Assembly: GCA_000380225.1 (NCBI GenBank)
Contig: KB904821.1
Coordinates: 3,794,413-3,858,412 of the forward strand
From: a filamentous cyanobacterium ESFC-1
Lineage (GTDB): Bacteria; Cyanobacteriota; Cyanobacteriia; Cyanobacteriales; Spirulinaceae
DNA: 64,000 nucleotides
Reading direction: 5' to 3'
Below the pieces are notes generated by a model that worked only from the letters and a program-made list of their open reading frames with translations, ran no database searches and had not been told where the DNA came from. Numbering within the stretch: the first letter of the stretch is position 1; each line of letters starts with the position of its first letter. The position numbers were made by a program, and so were the translations under genes. Of this stretch, positions 8,473 through 17,371 are shown one piece after another.

Positions 8473-9951
8473 ATGGCACGCTTGTTAATGTTGGGTTTAG
8501 ATGGCGGCGATTTGGATTATATCCAGTCGAGGGCTGCTGTTTTGCCTTGTTTGGCACAACAATTAAAGGCCAACTCGTTATTTAAGCTCGAAGCCCCCAA
8601 AGCCCTAAGCGGTTCGGTGTGGCCGACTTTTTACAATGGAGCAAGTCCCGGCCATCACGGTATTTATCAGCATTTAGTCTGGGATGCTCAACGCATGGGC
8701 ATTCGCCGCATTAAACCTAATTGGTGTTATTACAAACCCTTTTGGCAAGACATCGAACAAGCGGGCCATTCTGTGGTGGTGTTAGATGTTCCTTATAGCT
8801 TTCCCGTCGCTCTTGAAAAAGGTGTTGAGATTACCGATTGGGCAACTCACGGCCAAACTTTACCCTTGGGCTGTAGTCAAAATGCGGTGCGATCGCTCTT
8901 GCAACAAATGGGTAAAAGTCCTATCGGTCGCGAAACCCCCATCGAAAAAACACCGCAAGAATTAGGTAAAATTCACCAGCAAATTGAAGCAAGTGCGGCG
9001 CTTAAAGGCGAACTGATTCTGAAATTGAGCAAAGAAGTCAATTGGGAGCTTTTCATCGCGATTTTTGCCGAAACCCATCGCGGCGGCCATACGTTTTTTA
9101 GCGATCGCGACGAGCAAGCCTCTGTTGAAGATACGCCTTTGTTAAAAATTTATCAAGCCGTCGATCGCGCCTTAGCCAAAATTATTGAAGGCGTTGATGC
9201 AGATACTACTGTGATGATTTTCTCGGTTCACGGTATGGCCAGAGATTACGCTCAAGGTCATGTGGTACAGCCCTTGATGAAGAAAATCAATGAGGTCTTT
9301 TTAAGCAAATATGCCAATATTGCCCCCAAAGCCCCATTAAAAACCAATGCGCTTGTACCTTATCTTCGGCGCGTGATTCCGGCAAACTTACAATATGCTG
9401 TGGGGTCTGCCGTTCCCGATGGAGTGCGACAATGGGTAGTGGAAAAGGAAATTATCGGGGGCTTAGATTGGCAGAGAACGCCGGGTTTTGCCCTCAGAAC
9501 CGATATTCGTACCGAATTACGCCTAAATTTGGTAGGCCGCGAAGCCCAAGGTATTCTCGAACCTCAGAGTGAGTTGTGTCAGCAATATATTGATTTTGTC
9601 AAAACTAGCTTTTTAGAATTGCGCGATCGCGAAACGGGAGTATCGTTAGTTGATGAAGTGGTCAGTACCCATCAATTATTCCCCGGTCAAAACTGCGAAG
9701 CCCTCCCAGATTTGGTGATTACTTGGCATTCACAACCCCCCGTCCAACGAGTTTATTCGCCGTTAGTTGGGGAAGTGACCGCTAAACCTTCGGGTGCGCG
9801 AGGGGGAGATCATACAGATTTTGGTTTCGCGATCGCCCCGGATTTACCGCCCGGCCTGGCCTCTTTGAGTCATATTGAAGATTTATCGCAATTTTGTCGT
9901 AGTTTTCTGGGGGTTTCACCTCAAAAGAGCGAGATTACATCCGCTTATTAA
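8473..9951 (+). CDS. Alkaline phosphatase superfamily hydrolase
   Basis: This is a predicted metal-dependent phosphodiesterase or phosphatase of the type I phosphodiesterase/nucleotide pyrophosphatase group. The N-terminus LLMLGLDGGD supplies the first metal-binding aspartate. The stretch SGSVWPTFYNG carries the likely nucleophile, and later metal ligands are in IFSVHGMARD and GGDHTDFGFA. Length is 492 residues with no signal peptide, so the enzyme is probably cytosolic. A ribosome site (ttggagt) precedes the ATG. The gene follows the branching enzyme on the same strand with a 70-base gap. The substrate is not known. Confidence 0.82.
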   Translation: MARLLMLGLDGGDLDYIQSRAAVLPCLAQQLKANSLFKLEAPKALSGSVWPTFYNGASPGHHGIYQHLVWDAQRMGIRRIKPNWCYYKPFWQDIEQAGHSVVVLDVPYSFPVALEKGVEITDWATHGQTLPLGCSQNAVRSLLQQMGKSPIGRETPIEKTPQELGKIHQQIEASAALKGELILKLSKEVNWELFIAIFAETHRGGHTFFSDRDEQASVEDTPLLKIYQAVDRALAKIIEGVDADTTVMIFSVHGMARDYAQGHVVQPLMKKINEVFLSKYANIAPKAPLKTNALVPYLRRVIPANLQYAVGSAVPDGVRQWVVEKEIIGGLDWQRTPGFALRTDIRTELRLNLVGREAQGILEPQSELCQQYIDFVKTSFLELRDRETGVSLVDEVVSTHQLFPGQNCEALPDLVITWHSQPPVQRVYSPLVGEVTAKPSGARGGDHTDFGFAIAPDLPPGLASLSHIEDLSQFCRSFLGVSPQKSEITSAY

Positions 9952-9964
9952 GCACCCCCTTGTT

Positions 9965-10014
9965 TTTTAGTCCTCTGGGGGCAGACTTTGCCCCCATTAG
10001 CCCCGGATTTGGTA
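9965..10014 (+). repeat. Dispersed element family B, shortened copy
   Basis: The sequence ttttttagtc...cagactttgc...ccccggatttggtat matches the first half and the very end of the family B element seen at 40661-40794. The internal ccccggattt and the terminal ccggatttggtat appear to have fused, as expected from recombination between these direct repeats. The element end abuts the stop codon of the flippase-like gene. Confidence 0.6.
9977..9995. terminator. Hairpin between convergent genes
   Basis: The arms gggggca and tgccccc form a 7-bp GC-rich stem with a 5-base loop, between the stop of the phosphatase-fold gene and the stop of the opposing flippase-like gene. It could end transcription from both sides. 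It is also part of a shortened family B repeat. Confidence 0.5.
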
Positions 10015-10989
10015 TTAATTGCTTTTTCTGCGATATTTGCCGGAAACAAATAAGCTCATGGTGGCGATCGCCCCCACTCCCACAATGAGCCAAGTGGTTA
10101 ATAAACGGGAGATAATGGTCGCGGCTACAGCGTCAACCCGACTAACATTCTGAAGGGACAAAAAGATAATCAGAATGGCCTCAACGCCCCCTAAACCCAC
10201 AGGTAAAAAGGAAAGCGAACCTAAAAAGACCCCACTACCGTAAATACTAATCACTTGCAGCAGGGATAAATCTAAATCTAAATCGCGGAGGGCTAAATAA
10301 AAGACAATGCCGTGACAGCTATGAGCGAGCAAGATTAAAACCTGCGAGCCTAAAAAGGTCGGTAAGCGAAAGGTTTGGGGTTTATTTTGAAGCAAGCCAT
10401 CGAGCTTTTTAAAAACACTGGCTCCGAGTCTGAGGGGGAAATTGAGCAGAAAAAACTTCTGAACTTGCCGAGCTTCTAGAAATTGAGCGTACTGAGAGGG
10501 GTTTTGGGTTAATAGCCAAAGCAAACTCAAAAAAGCCGCGATCGCGCTCAAGAAAAGCCAGAATTGATGACCCGTCAGCAGCCACATCGACAAAATTAAG
10601 GTGGCAATAAAGTCTTGTAGACGTTCTAGAAAAAACGCCATAAAGCTTAAGCCATAAGGCGCATACTTGCGTAAATAAAAGATAACAATAGAAGTCCCGG
10701 CTCTAGCAGGAGTGGGTAAAAATAAATAACCGGCAAAATAGGCTTGCAAGTTTAATAATAGAGGGACTCGCACCCCAAGATTGCTAAGATTGCGATGCCA
10801 CGCCAAAAAGCGATTGGTATAACCCAACAGAGAAAAAACCAACATCGCCATGAGCGTCGGACGAGAAAACCGAGAAATTAAGCTGGCTAAATCGGGAATA
10901 CCGCCCCAGGTCGTGATTCCGAAGTAAACCACAACTGCCACACCAATCGATCCGGTTAGTAGGGCAAGTTGGCGTTGCATTTGAGTCAT
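10015..10989 (-). CDS. Lysylphosphatidylglycerol synthetase/flippase-like membrane protein
   Basis: This is a polytopic membrane protein of the UPF0104/YbhN family (the membrane domain of lysylphosphatidylglycerol synthase and flippase). It has about eight hydrophobic helices, with family-type stretches such as YFAGYLFLPTPARAGTS and GSLSFLPVGLGGVEAIL. Length is 324 residues. The C-terminal transferase domain of MprF is absent, so it cannot aminoacylate lipid on its own. A role as a lipid or glycolipid transporter is inferred from the family. It lies 17 bases downstream of a ChaN-like gene and is probably co-transcribed with it. Confidence 0.85.
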   Translation of the reverse strand: MTQMQRQLALLTGSIGVAVVVYFGITTWGGIPDLASLISRFSRPTLMAMLVFSLLGYTNRFLAWHRNLSNLGVRVPLLLNLQAYFAGYLFLPTPARAGTSIVIFYLRKYAPYGLSFMAFFLERLQDFIATLILSMWLLTGHQFWLFLSAIAAFLSLLWLLTQNPSQYAQFLEARQVQKFFLLNFPLRLGASVFKKLDGLLQNKPQTFRLPTFLGSQVLILLAHSCHGIVFYLALRDLDLDLSLLQVISIYGSGVFLGSLSFLPVGLGGVEAILIIFLSLQNVSRVDAVAATIISRLLTTWLIVGVGAIATMSLFVSGKYRRKSN

Positions 10990-11006
10990 ATTATTCTGGT
11001 AGCCAA

Positions 11007-11879
11007 CTATTCCAGCGGCCAGGCATAATCGGCTGGGGGTTCAAGGTCGGCCATAAACTCACCCAACCACACCGAAGTTTGACTAAAATCTTCATCGGCC
11101 AAACGACGCTCCACTCGGCTCGGAATGCCGTAATCGTACATAATATGACCTTTTCCGGCCAGGACAATTACTTGGGTGTCGGGGTTGGCTTGCCAAAACT
11201 GGGCCACGGCTTCTGCCATGGTTTCATCCCACAATACCTGGGCTAACATAAAGCGATCGAAGTTGGTGCTATTGCCGTGGCCGGCATGAGCGCTGTAGAT
11301 TTGTTGTAAATATTCCCGATAAGCGGCAGGGCCTAGGTCAATTTCTGTGGCAGGGGGAATGTAGCGGAAATCCTCCTCAGACAAGCCTTCTAAGCCCTCC
11401 TGGGCTGCTTTGCGGGAGATTTCGGTGGGGGTATTGGCAGCAATGACTGGGATGTTGTGGGCTTGGGCGTAGCGTAAGATCGGGGCATAAAATTCCCAAT
11501 CGAAACCCCAACGGCGGTCATATTCGCTTTGTTCGCGTAATTCTACTTCGGTAATTTCCCCTTGAAGATAGCGGTCGAGAACCGGTTGAAAAGGTCGCTG
11601 AAACATCTCCATCGCGATCGCGACGGGGCGATTTTCTGAATGTAGCGCTTGAATAATCGCCAGTTGTGCAGCGTGAGCCGCAGCATCGTCATGGTTTTCA
11701 GCGAGATAAATAATATCGCTTTGCTTTAATACATCTAAAAGGGGAGCTTGGGAGTTGCTAACGGTAACGGTAGGATTGGGGGGATTACTGTCACCGATCG
11801 CCTGATAGCTCGGAATCCCGAAAAGCAGGAAAGCACCCAGAGATAATGCCAAAATGGGTAACGGCTGAAGCGATTTCAT
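11007..11879 (-). CDS. ChaN family protein
   Basis: This is an exported protein of the ChaN/PF04187 family, whose members bind heme-like ligands. An N-terminal hydrophobic segment (LPILALSLGAFLLFGIPSY) acts as signal peptide or anchor. The mature part has the family motifs IYLAENHDDAAAHAAQLA, AMEMFQRPFQPVLDRYL, WGFDWEFYAPILRYA and VIVLAGKGHIMYDYGIPSR. Length is 290 residues. No lipobox cysteine is evident, unlike the lipoprotein of Campylobacter. It precedes the flippase-like gene and may form an envelope-related operon with it. The physiological role is unknown. Confidence 0.85.
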   Translation of the reverse strand: MKSLQPLPILALSLGAFLLFGIPSYQAIGDSNPPNPTVTVSNSQAPLLDVLKQSDIIYLAENHDDAAAHAAQLAIIQALHSENRPVAIAMEMFQRPFQPVLDRYLQGEITEVELREQSEYDRRWGFDWEFYAPILRYAQAHNIPVIAANTPTEISRKAAQEGLEGLSEEDFRYIPPATEIDLGPAAYREYLQQIYSAHAGHGNSTNFDRFMLAQVLWDETMAEAVAQFWQANPDTQVIVLAGKGHIMYDYGIPSRVERRLADEDFSQTSVWLGEFMADLEPPADYAWPLE

Positions 11880-12014
11880 CTTGAAATGGGGTCGAGTTGA
11901 GAAGTGGTGAGTAGCTTCTCAACTCTAAAGCACAACAGTTTGATGTTTGTCATGAGTAATTAAGCACAATCCCTCAAAGGAAGGAAAAAGAACTGTTTTC
12001 TAGTATAAGCAACC

Positions 12015-12350
12015 TTAAGCTAAAGTGGCTTCAAAATCGGCGCGGGTTGCAAAAATTTCTAAAGCGCCATCAAGTTGTGTAAGTTCAAACAAAATACGCA
12101 CCGAAGGAGACACGCAACACAAGCTCATGCGCCGTTCTAGGCTTTGAGCCAGGCGGTAGCCTGCCACTAAGGCCATCAAGCCAGCACTGTCTAAAAATTC
12201 GACTTGGTGCAGATCGACTAAAAAGGTGGTGGCGGTGGTGGTTGCGATGTCGTTGACTAATCTTTCTTTAAAGGCTGCTGCATTAGCGGCATTGATACTG
12301 CCTTGGGGTTCGATGGTTAAAACTTCGGTGGTAACGGATTGATAATTCAT
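12015..12350 (-). CDS. STAS-domain anti-sigma factor antagonist
   Basis: This is a stand-alone STAS domain of 111 residues, similar to SpoIIAA/RsbV. The phosphorylatable serine is in VEFLDSAGLMALVAG, the canonical switch motif. In the family it is phosphorylated by an anti-sigma kinase and dephosphorylated by a PP2C phosphatase, controlling partner switching. No kinase partner is adjacent. A PP2C gene exists 9 kb upstream, but any link to it is speculation. A purine-rich ribosome site lies before the ATG. Confidence 0.9.
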   Translation of the reverse strand: MNYQSVTTEVLTIEPQGSINAANAAAFKERLVNDIATTTATTFLVDLHQVEFLDSAGLMALVAGYRLAQSLERRMSLCCVSPSVRILFELTQLDGALEIFATRADFEATLA

Positions 12351-12715
12351 TTATTCAAGCTCCTAAATTAAAAAATCTTCAATGAATTTACTGACTTATG
12401 ATATTTCCGACGATAGCGACAACAATCGAAAAGTTACCACTGGTTTTGCTAGGATTCACGGAATCTTTACTAACTCCCCGGACTTTCTTAAAGTTTGTGT
12501 AAAAAACTGACCTTTTGTTCTGCTTTGTGTCGCAAGTAACTGTTTTTTAAAATTTAGATGTGGTAAGCAGCGCTGAAATTTAGGCAGGGTGAGGGGTTAA
12601 GCCCCCCCTACTCCCATTAAAATCGGCATTTCAGACCCGACCTGCGATCAAGATCGCATCCTCAAGGTGATCCAGATCGCACATTTATTAGGGCAAATCA
12701 ACGGAATATGGCAGT
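12351..12715. other. Intergenic region without a recognised gene
   Basis: This gap of about 365 bases holds the upstream region of the STAS gene (minus strand) and the leader of the small hypothetical gene at 12716. A short palindrome (gcgatcaagatcgc, near 12643) and a hairpin-like aggggttaagccccccct (near 12592) are visible. I see no coding frame or known RNA. Confidence 0.45.
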
Positions 12716-12937
12716 ATGTCAAGCCATAGGCCTTCAAACGTTGTGGATACAACCCGCGCCATTCGCTTTCTGGTGAGTAAAGCGCTTTATCTCAAAACTC
12801 TCACCCCCGAAATTGAAAACGGCATTAATGCCGAGCTAACTCGCTTGGGTTATATTTCGGAAGTCGATTATGAAGCACTCGAACTGCTGATGTCAGAAAT
12901 GGATGCTGGCCGCATTAAGTTGATACCGAGTCCCTAG
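12716..12937 (+). CDS. Small conserved-looking hypothetical protein
   Basis: This is a 73-residue acidic protein with no signal peptide or membrane segment. The predicted helices (RAIRFLVSKALYLKTLTPEI and VDYEALELLMSEMDAGRI) and balanced composition suggest a real, mostly helical protein rather than a chance frame. I do not recognise a domain. The gene is convergent with the GT4 gene, and only nine bases separate the stops. The closeness of the two genes and a plausible codon use favour a real gene. Confidence 0.65.
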   Translation: MSSHRPSNVVDTTRAIRFLVSKALYLKTLTPEIENGINAELTRLGYISEVDYEALELLMSEMDAGRIKLIPSP

Positions 12938-12946
12938 GCTGGGTAT

Positions 12947-14137
12947 TCAAGACCAAGCAGTCTGCGATCGCGCCTGCACGACCTTTTGATAGACGGTGGC
13001 AGTTTGTTGAGCCAAATGCACCCAACTAAATCGTCGTTCTAAATCTTGATAGGCATTGTCAACGAGCCACTGGGCATAACCAGGGTTTTTCAACACTTCC
13101 AAAATTCCCCAAGCCAAAGAATCGGCATCTTGAGTCTTCGTGGTAATACCTGTTCGGGTATGTTGGACTACCTCCGGGAAACCACAAGTATCCGATACCA
13201 CCACCGGGACGCGAGCCGCAAAACTTTCGAGAGCGACAATGCCAAACGGTTCGTACAAACTGGGAAACACCGCACAATCGGCAATGGTTTGTAATTGGTT
13301 GAGGTCTGCTTCGGACATAAAGCCAGTGAAGTAACATTGCGCCCAAATGCCCAGATTCCAGGCTTGCGCTTTGAGGCGATCGGTATTACCGCCACCGATA
13401 ATGACAAATTTAACGCGGCCACCCATTTCCCAAAGCACTTTCGGGGCAGCGTTGAGCAAGACAAACACGCCTTTTTCATAACTCATGCGTCCGACGTAAT
13501 ACACGATTTTTTCAGAGTCGTTGGCAAAGCGACGGCGAAAATCAAGGCGATCGCGCCCTTGGAGGGGACGTTTCTTTTCAGGACGAATGCCATTGAAAAC
13601 CACATCAATTTTGTCCCAAGGGGTATCGAGGGCGCGATGAACTTCTTGTTTCATGTACTCTGTACAAACAATGACCCGCCACGCTTCATAGGTGAGTTGT
13701 TTTTCTTTGTTGTGGATATAGTGTTGGTCGGGGGAGTGCAGGCCATTGTTGCGACCAAATTCTGTGGCGTGAATCGTGGCAATGAGGGGAATTTTGAAGG
13801 TATGTTTGAGAGCGATCGCGGCATCCCCAACTAACCAATCATGGCCATGAATCAGATCGAAGGGGCCTTCTTGTTGAATTAATTTCCCCCCATGTTCCCC
13901 CATGCTGGCATTGAGATTGACAATCCAATGAAAAAAGTTATCGCTCGCAGCAATCGGAAGTCGATGCACCTTAATCCCTTCAACGACTTCATAATGAGGA
14001 GCCGAGCCAAACTCAACGGTCATCAAATGGATATCGTGACCGAGTTTGACTAATTCTGGATATAACTCTTCGACATGACGGGCAATCCCTCCCACAATGC
14101 GGGGTGGAAACTCCCAAGTCAGCACTAAAATTTTCAT
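12947..14137 (-). CDS. GT4-family glycosyltransferase (glycogen synthase-like)
   Basis: This is a retaining glycosyltransferase of the GT-B fold. The N-terminal domain starts MKILVLTWEFPPRIVGGIAR, with the GGIARHVEEL donor/acceptor loop and HGHDWL. The C-terminal nucleotide-sugar domain has YVGRMSYEKGV and the PSLYEPFGIVALE E-x7-E motif. The frame is open to 14203, but an ATG at 14137 with an upstream aaagaga matches the family start, giving 396 residues. The N-terminus resembles archaeal-type glycogen synthases, so a role in alpha-glucan synthesis is possible and would fit the GH57 branching enzyme 5 kb away. Another sugar polymer is equally possible from sequence alone. Confidence 0.85.
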   Translation of the reverse strand: MKILVLTWEFPPRIVGGIARHVEELYPELVKLGHDIHLMTVEFGSAPHYEVVEGIKVHRLPIAASDNFFHWIVNLNASMGEHGGKLIQQEGPFDLIHGHDWLVGDAAIALKHTFKIPLIATIHATEFGRNNGLHSPDQHYIHNKEKQLTYEAWRVIVCTEYMKQEVHRALDTPWDKIDVVFNGIRPEKKRPLQGRDRLDFRRRFANDSEKIVYYVGRMSYEKGVFVLLNAAPKVLWEMGGRVKFVIIGGGNTDRLKAQAWNLGIWAQCYFTGFMSEADLNQLQTIADCAVFPSLYEPFGIVALESFAARVPVVVSDTCGFPEVVQHTRTGITTKTQDADSLAWGILEVLKNPGYAQWLVDNAYQDLERRFSWVHLAQQTATVYQKVVQARSQTAWS

Positions 14138-14374
14138 CAGTTCTCTTTCAGAAACGAAACAATTAGAGTTCGCTTTAAACTTCTCCGTCGATTTTAAGCG
14201 CAACTGTTGAGGGTGCGATCGCCAATTTTCTGATTCTACAGGAGGCCAAGGTCAAAAAACAGGGATTTAAGACCAAGCCGCAACCCTCGACCCCAAAATT
14301 CTGTTCCCATTGGGTCAGACTTCCTAAGATACGCGATCGCGCCCTGGATAACCCCCAAAACCTCAAAACTCCCC

Positions 14375-14462
14375 CGTGTAACGTTAAATTAGCTTTTTCG
14401 GTCTGTAAGGCTTATACAGTGTAGCGTCTAGCCGTTTTGGAAGTCTATCATACGGGCCTTTG
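14375..14462 (+). repeat. Dispersed element family C, degenerate copy
   Basis: The stretch gtaacgttaaattagcttttt and the following bases up to about 14462 align loosely with the family C element at 40561-40659 (aaacgttaaattcgcttttt). The similarity fades toward the 3' end, so this would be an old copy. Confidence 0.45.
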
Positions 14463-14586
14463 ATCCCCTCCCCAGGGGTAGAATTCAACCCTCCCCCCGA
14501 TTGCCAATCGCCCAATGCCCTTGGGATACTGATTAAAAATTCAGAAAAGGTCTGTATTTTTGATAACCGTCGCTTAGAATGAAAGT

Positions 14587-14657
14587 GGCGGAAATGAAAA
14601 TTTCCGTTCACTCCTCACACCACAACCCGCCCGGACTTGTTTCGGGCGGTTCCTTTT
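14587..14657 (+). ncRNA. yfr1: Yfr1 small regulatory RNA
   Basis: The ultra-conserved Yfr1 core actcctcacac lies at 14610-14620. It is flanked on the 5' side by a perfect 7-bp hairpin with a GAAA loop (cggaaat-gaaa-atttccg, 14589-14606). On the 3' side is a GC-rich terminator hairpin (aacccgcccg / cgggcggtt, 14624-14651) ending in a short U tract. A -10-like box (tagaat, 14575-14580) sits seven bases before the predicted 5' end. This architecture and the position just upstream of trxA match Yfr1 in other cyanobacteria, where the single-stranded core pairs with mRNAs of outer membrane porins and other targets. The exact ends are inferred. Confidence 0.93.
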
Positions 14658-14824
14658 GCTCAGACATCGGTAAAACTTTAGTGCTGCGAGGGCTAGGCTT
14701 CTAAGCTTTACTAAGAAAAAATTATGTCTAATTATATACTTTTTTGCTTCAATAACGTGACTTTTTGCTATTGTAGAAGCCAACACACTTGTTAGAAATT
14801 AGAGTTAGGCAAGGATTCCTGAAA

Positions 14825-15151
14825 ATGTCAGCAGCAGTACAAGTTACAGATGATAGCTTTAAAGATGAAGTTTTAGAAAGTGATGTTCCAGTATTAGTGG
14901 ATTTTTGGGCCCCTTGGTGCGGGCCGTGTCGCATGGTCGCTCCGGTTGTGGATGAAATTTCCCAACAATACGAAGGGCAAATCAAAGTCGTCAAACTCAA
15001 CACGGACGAAAACCCGAATGTCGCTAGTCAGTACGGAATTCGCAGCATTCCCACCCTGATGATTTTCAAAGGGGGTGAGCGGGTTGATATGGTGGTTGGT
15101 GCAGTGCCGAAAGCGACACTTTCCAATACCATCGAAAAATATCTCGGATAA
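14825..15151 (+). CDS. trxA: Thioredoxin (m-type)
   Basis: This is a small cytosolic disulfide reductase that takes electrons from ferredoxin-thioredoxin reductase or NADPH-thioredoxin reductase and reduces Calvin-cycle and stress enzymes. The active site [13 protein letters not shown] and the cis-proline stretch [13 protein letters not shown] are intact. The frame is open from 14789, but the ATG at 14825 ([12 protein letters not shown]) matches the family and has an upstream aagga. That gives 108 residues. It lies directly after yfr1, the conserved order in cyanobacteria. It is close to the m-type TrxA of Synechocystis. Confidence 0.97.
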   Translation: MSAAVQVTDDSFKDEVLESDVPVLVDFWAPWCGPCRMVAPVVDEISQQYEGQIKVVKLNTDENPNVASQYGIRSIPTLMIFKGGERVDMVVGAVPKATLSNTIEKYLG

Positions 15152-15348
15152 TTCACCCAAATCTGGGGTCTCAAGCCCTGTCTTGACTTCAACAAAAAAT
15201 CGGGATTGATGAGCCGCGAGTATCGCCAAGCTTCTCTTGAGCGTTGGCGGGTAACAGCAGCTAATTTTAAAGACTCTCCCGAAAGTCTCAATTCTCCCTC
15301 TGAGCTAGATGGGGAGGGTTGGAAGGGGGCTTAACTAGAGATTTAGAC

Positions 15349-15396
15349 AAAAGTGCAAGGTTTTTGAGCCTCTAAGGGCCAAAACCTTGCACTTTT
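15349..15396 (+). terminator. Long perfect hairpin downstream of trxA
   Basis: The arms aaaagtgcaaggtttt and aaaaccttgcactttt form a perfect 16-bp stem, with a further gcc/ggc pairing inside the 16-base loop. The flanking A and T runs let it act as a terminator on either strand. It lies 197 bases after the trxA stop and 142 bases before the LOG gene. Confidence 0.7.
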
Positions 15397-15537
15397 AGCG
15401 TGAAAAAAGGAATTGCTTTCCCTTCAGCCCGTTTTCACCCAGGATTAAACGCTAAAAATAGTATAGAACGATACATAACTCAACCCAGAGAGCCAAAATT
15501 TCGTTAAGCTAGAAGAACTTCCAGAACAAAAGTATTC

Positions 15538-16605
15538 ATGTCTTTCCCCTCTGACGATTCCGAAATTGAGTCTCTTGTCCAAGACTTAGAGAAACTCAGC
15601 CATAACTTACCCAGCCTCAAACATAGTAAGTGGATTCAACGGGCGCTGGCGGTTTTGGTGCGTTTGACAGGGGAAGAAGTCGATCGCCTCGATTGGAAGA
15701 TTTTAACGGCGACTCTAGAAGACTTAGAACAAGCATTTCAGATTTTTTATTCTTATCGTCACGTTCGCAAAGTAGCGATGTTTGGCTCGGCGAGAACGCA
15801 GCCCCAAGACCCCGAATATGAGATGGCCCGGAAATTTGCCCAACAAATCACGCAACGGGGCTTTATGGCGATGACAGGGGGCGGTGGGGGCATTATGGAA
15901 GCGGGGAACAAAGGGGCTACTCGCGATCGCTCCTTTGGTTTAAATATTCAACTGCCCTTCGAGCAAAGTTCTAATGCCTACATTGAAGGCGACCCGAAGT
16001 TAATTAATTTTAAGTATTTCTTTACCCGCAAATTATTTTTCCTGCGAGAAAGCGACGCGATCGCGATTTTTCCGGGGGGATTTGGGACGATGGATGAAGC
16101 CTTTGAAGCCCTCACCCTAAGCCAAACGGGGAAATATGGCCCAGTTCCTTTGGTGTTGATCGACACGCCCAACGCCAGTTATTGGGAAGAATGGAACGAA
16201 TATATTTACAATCACTTGGTTAATCGGGGCTTAGTCAGTCCAGAAGATGACAGTATCTACACCATTACCCACAGCATTGATGAAGCTTGCGATACGATCT
16301 GCAAGTTCTATCGGGTGTATCATTCTAGTCGCTATGTCGGCGGACAATTTGTCATGCGCCTCAATTGCGAATTAACAGCAGAAGCGGTAGAGCAGTTGAA
16401 CGCCGAATACAGTGATATTTTAGTCAAAGGGTGTATCGAAAAAAGTGCAGCACTGCCTCCTGAACAAAAAGACGAAACCGCGCATCTACCCCGTTTAGTC
16501 TTTTATTACAATCAAAAAGACGCAGCCCGTCTGACGCAGATGATTCGTGATGTTAACCGTTTAGGAACAAATCAATCAGCCCAAAAGCATCCTGAGTGGA
16601 AATAA
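15538..16605 (+). CDS. LOG family protein
   Basis: This is a member of the LOG/lysine-decarboxylase-like family, which includes nucleotide 5'-monophosphate phosphoribohydrolases that release cytokinin bases. A Rossmann-like fold is indicated by KVAMFGSARTQ near residue 80. The family signatures MTGGGGGIMEAGNKGA and IFPGGFGTMDEAFEAL (PGGxGTxxE) are intact. It is 355 residues long, with an N-terminal helical extension of about 75 residues and a C-terminal tail. Extended versions like this are common in cyanobacteria. No partner gene is adjacent. The actual substrate is unknown. Confidence 0.9.
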   Translation: MSFPSDDSEIESLVQDLEKLSHNLPSLKHSKWIQRALAVLVRLTGEEVDRLDWKILTATLEDLEQAFQIFYSYRHVRKVAMFGSARTQPQDPEYEMARKFAQQITQRGFMAMTGGGGGIMEAGNKGATRDRSFGLNIQLPFEQSSNAYIEGDPKLINFKYFFTRKLFFLRESDAIAIFPGGFGTMDEAFEALTLSQTGKYGPVPLVLIDTPNASYWEEWNEYIYNHLVNRGLVSPEDDSIYTITHSIDEACDTICKFYRVYHSSRYVGGQFVMRLNCELTAEAVEQLNAEYSDILVKGCIEKSAALPPEQKDETAHLPRLVFYYNQKDAARLTQMIRDVNRLGTNQSAQKHPEWK

Positions 16606-17371
16606 GCAGCTTTGATTCTGCGACTGAGGACAGGTTGAGCGCAGGCTAAACCCTCAATAGCATAGTTTTTAGTCGCCTAACTCACCGAGCGCTCATGCCC
16701 TGTTTTAGTTGTGTCGTTGCCACGATATGAGGGCGAATGACGGCAAAATGGGGCTTTGAGAGTGATTCTCGCCTGCTGAAAATTACACCTTGACAGGGGT
16801 GGGCAGAAGCATCCTATAATTGAGCGCAATTTTACTCAAAATTACCTCTTGGCGAGGGGAAATTCAGTTCTGAGTGGCGTTGTTGAAAATAACAAGTGGC
16901 CCGCTTAAAATGCCAAATTTGGGGTAGAGTTCGGGATTGAGATTAGCCCACTTTATGTTACCAAAAATGGGATAAAGATTGCTACTTAATTGAGTTCAAA
17001 ATGAACAATATCATCATTAAAAAATCGAGCGTGATTTACTGTTATTTTATCTCGTTAAGTAACATCAGAATTGAGTCATTTTAATCGAAGATTTGGGTGA
17101 CTCTAGGCTAAATTTCGGCATCTTAATTTTAAGGTAGTGTGGTTTTGCCGCTTGTGCCTTAATCTTGAGTTTCGCTCCCTAATGATGGGCAATCTCTCAA
17201 AAAATTGGGCAAAATTAAAATAGAGTAGCTCTCATTATCTCGATAATCGCTCTGAAATCAGGTGGTGAGTTATGACCTTCAATAGCCTCGAATGGGTTAT
17301 CAATGCGCGACCACTTTTGTTCATCAATATTGGCAACCTCACCCGGTCAGTTATGAATCCAATTTAAAATT
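16606..17371. other. Long intergenic region before the PAS/GAF/GGDEF gene
   Basis: This is 766 bases without a convincing gene. The first 120 bases carry remnants of dispersed repeats: a degenerate gtcgcctaactcacc near 16670 that resembles the palindromic repeat at 46166-46227, and ttttagttgtgtcg near 16703 that matches the end of family A. The rest is AT-rich with no clear RNA structure. A long leader or distant promoter for the downstream gene is possible. Confidence 0.45.

Noticed and set aside
13295-13834. A 179-residue frame on the plus strand
   Set aside because: It is antisense to the well-supported GT4 gene, whose motifs are clear.
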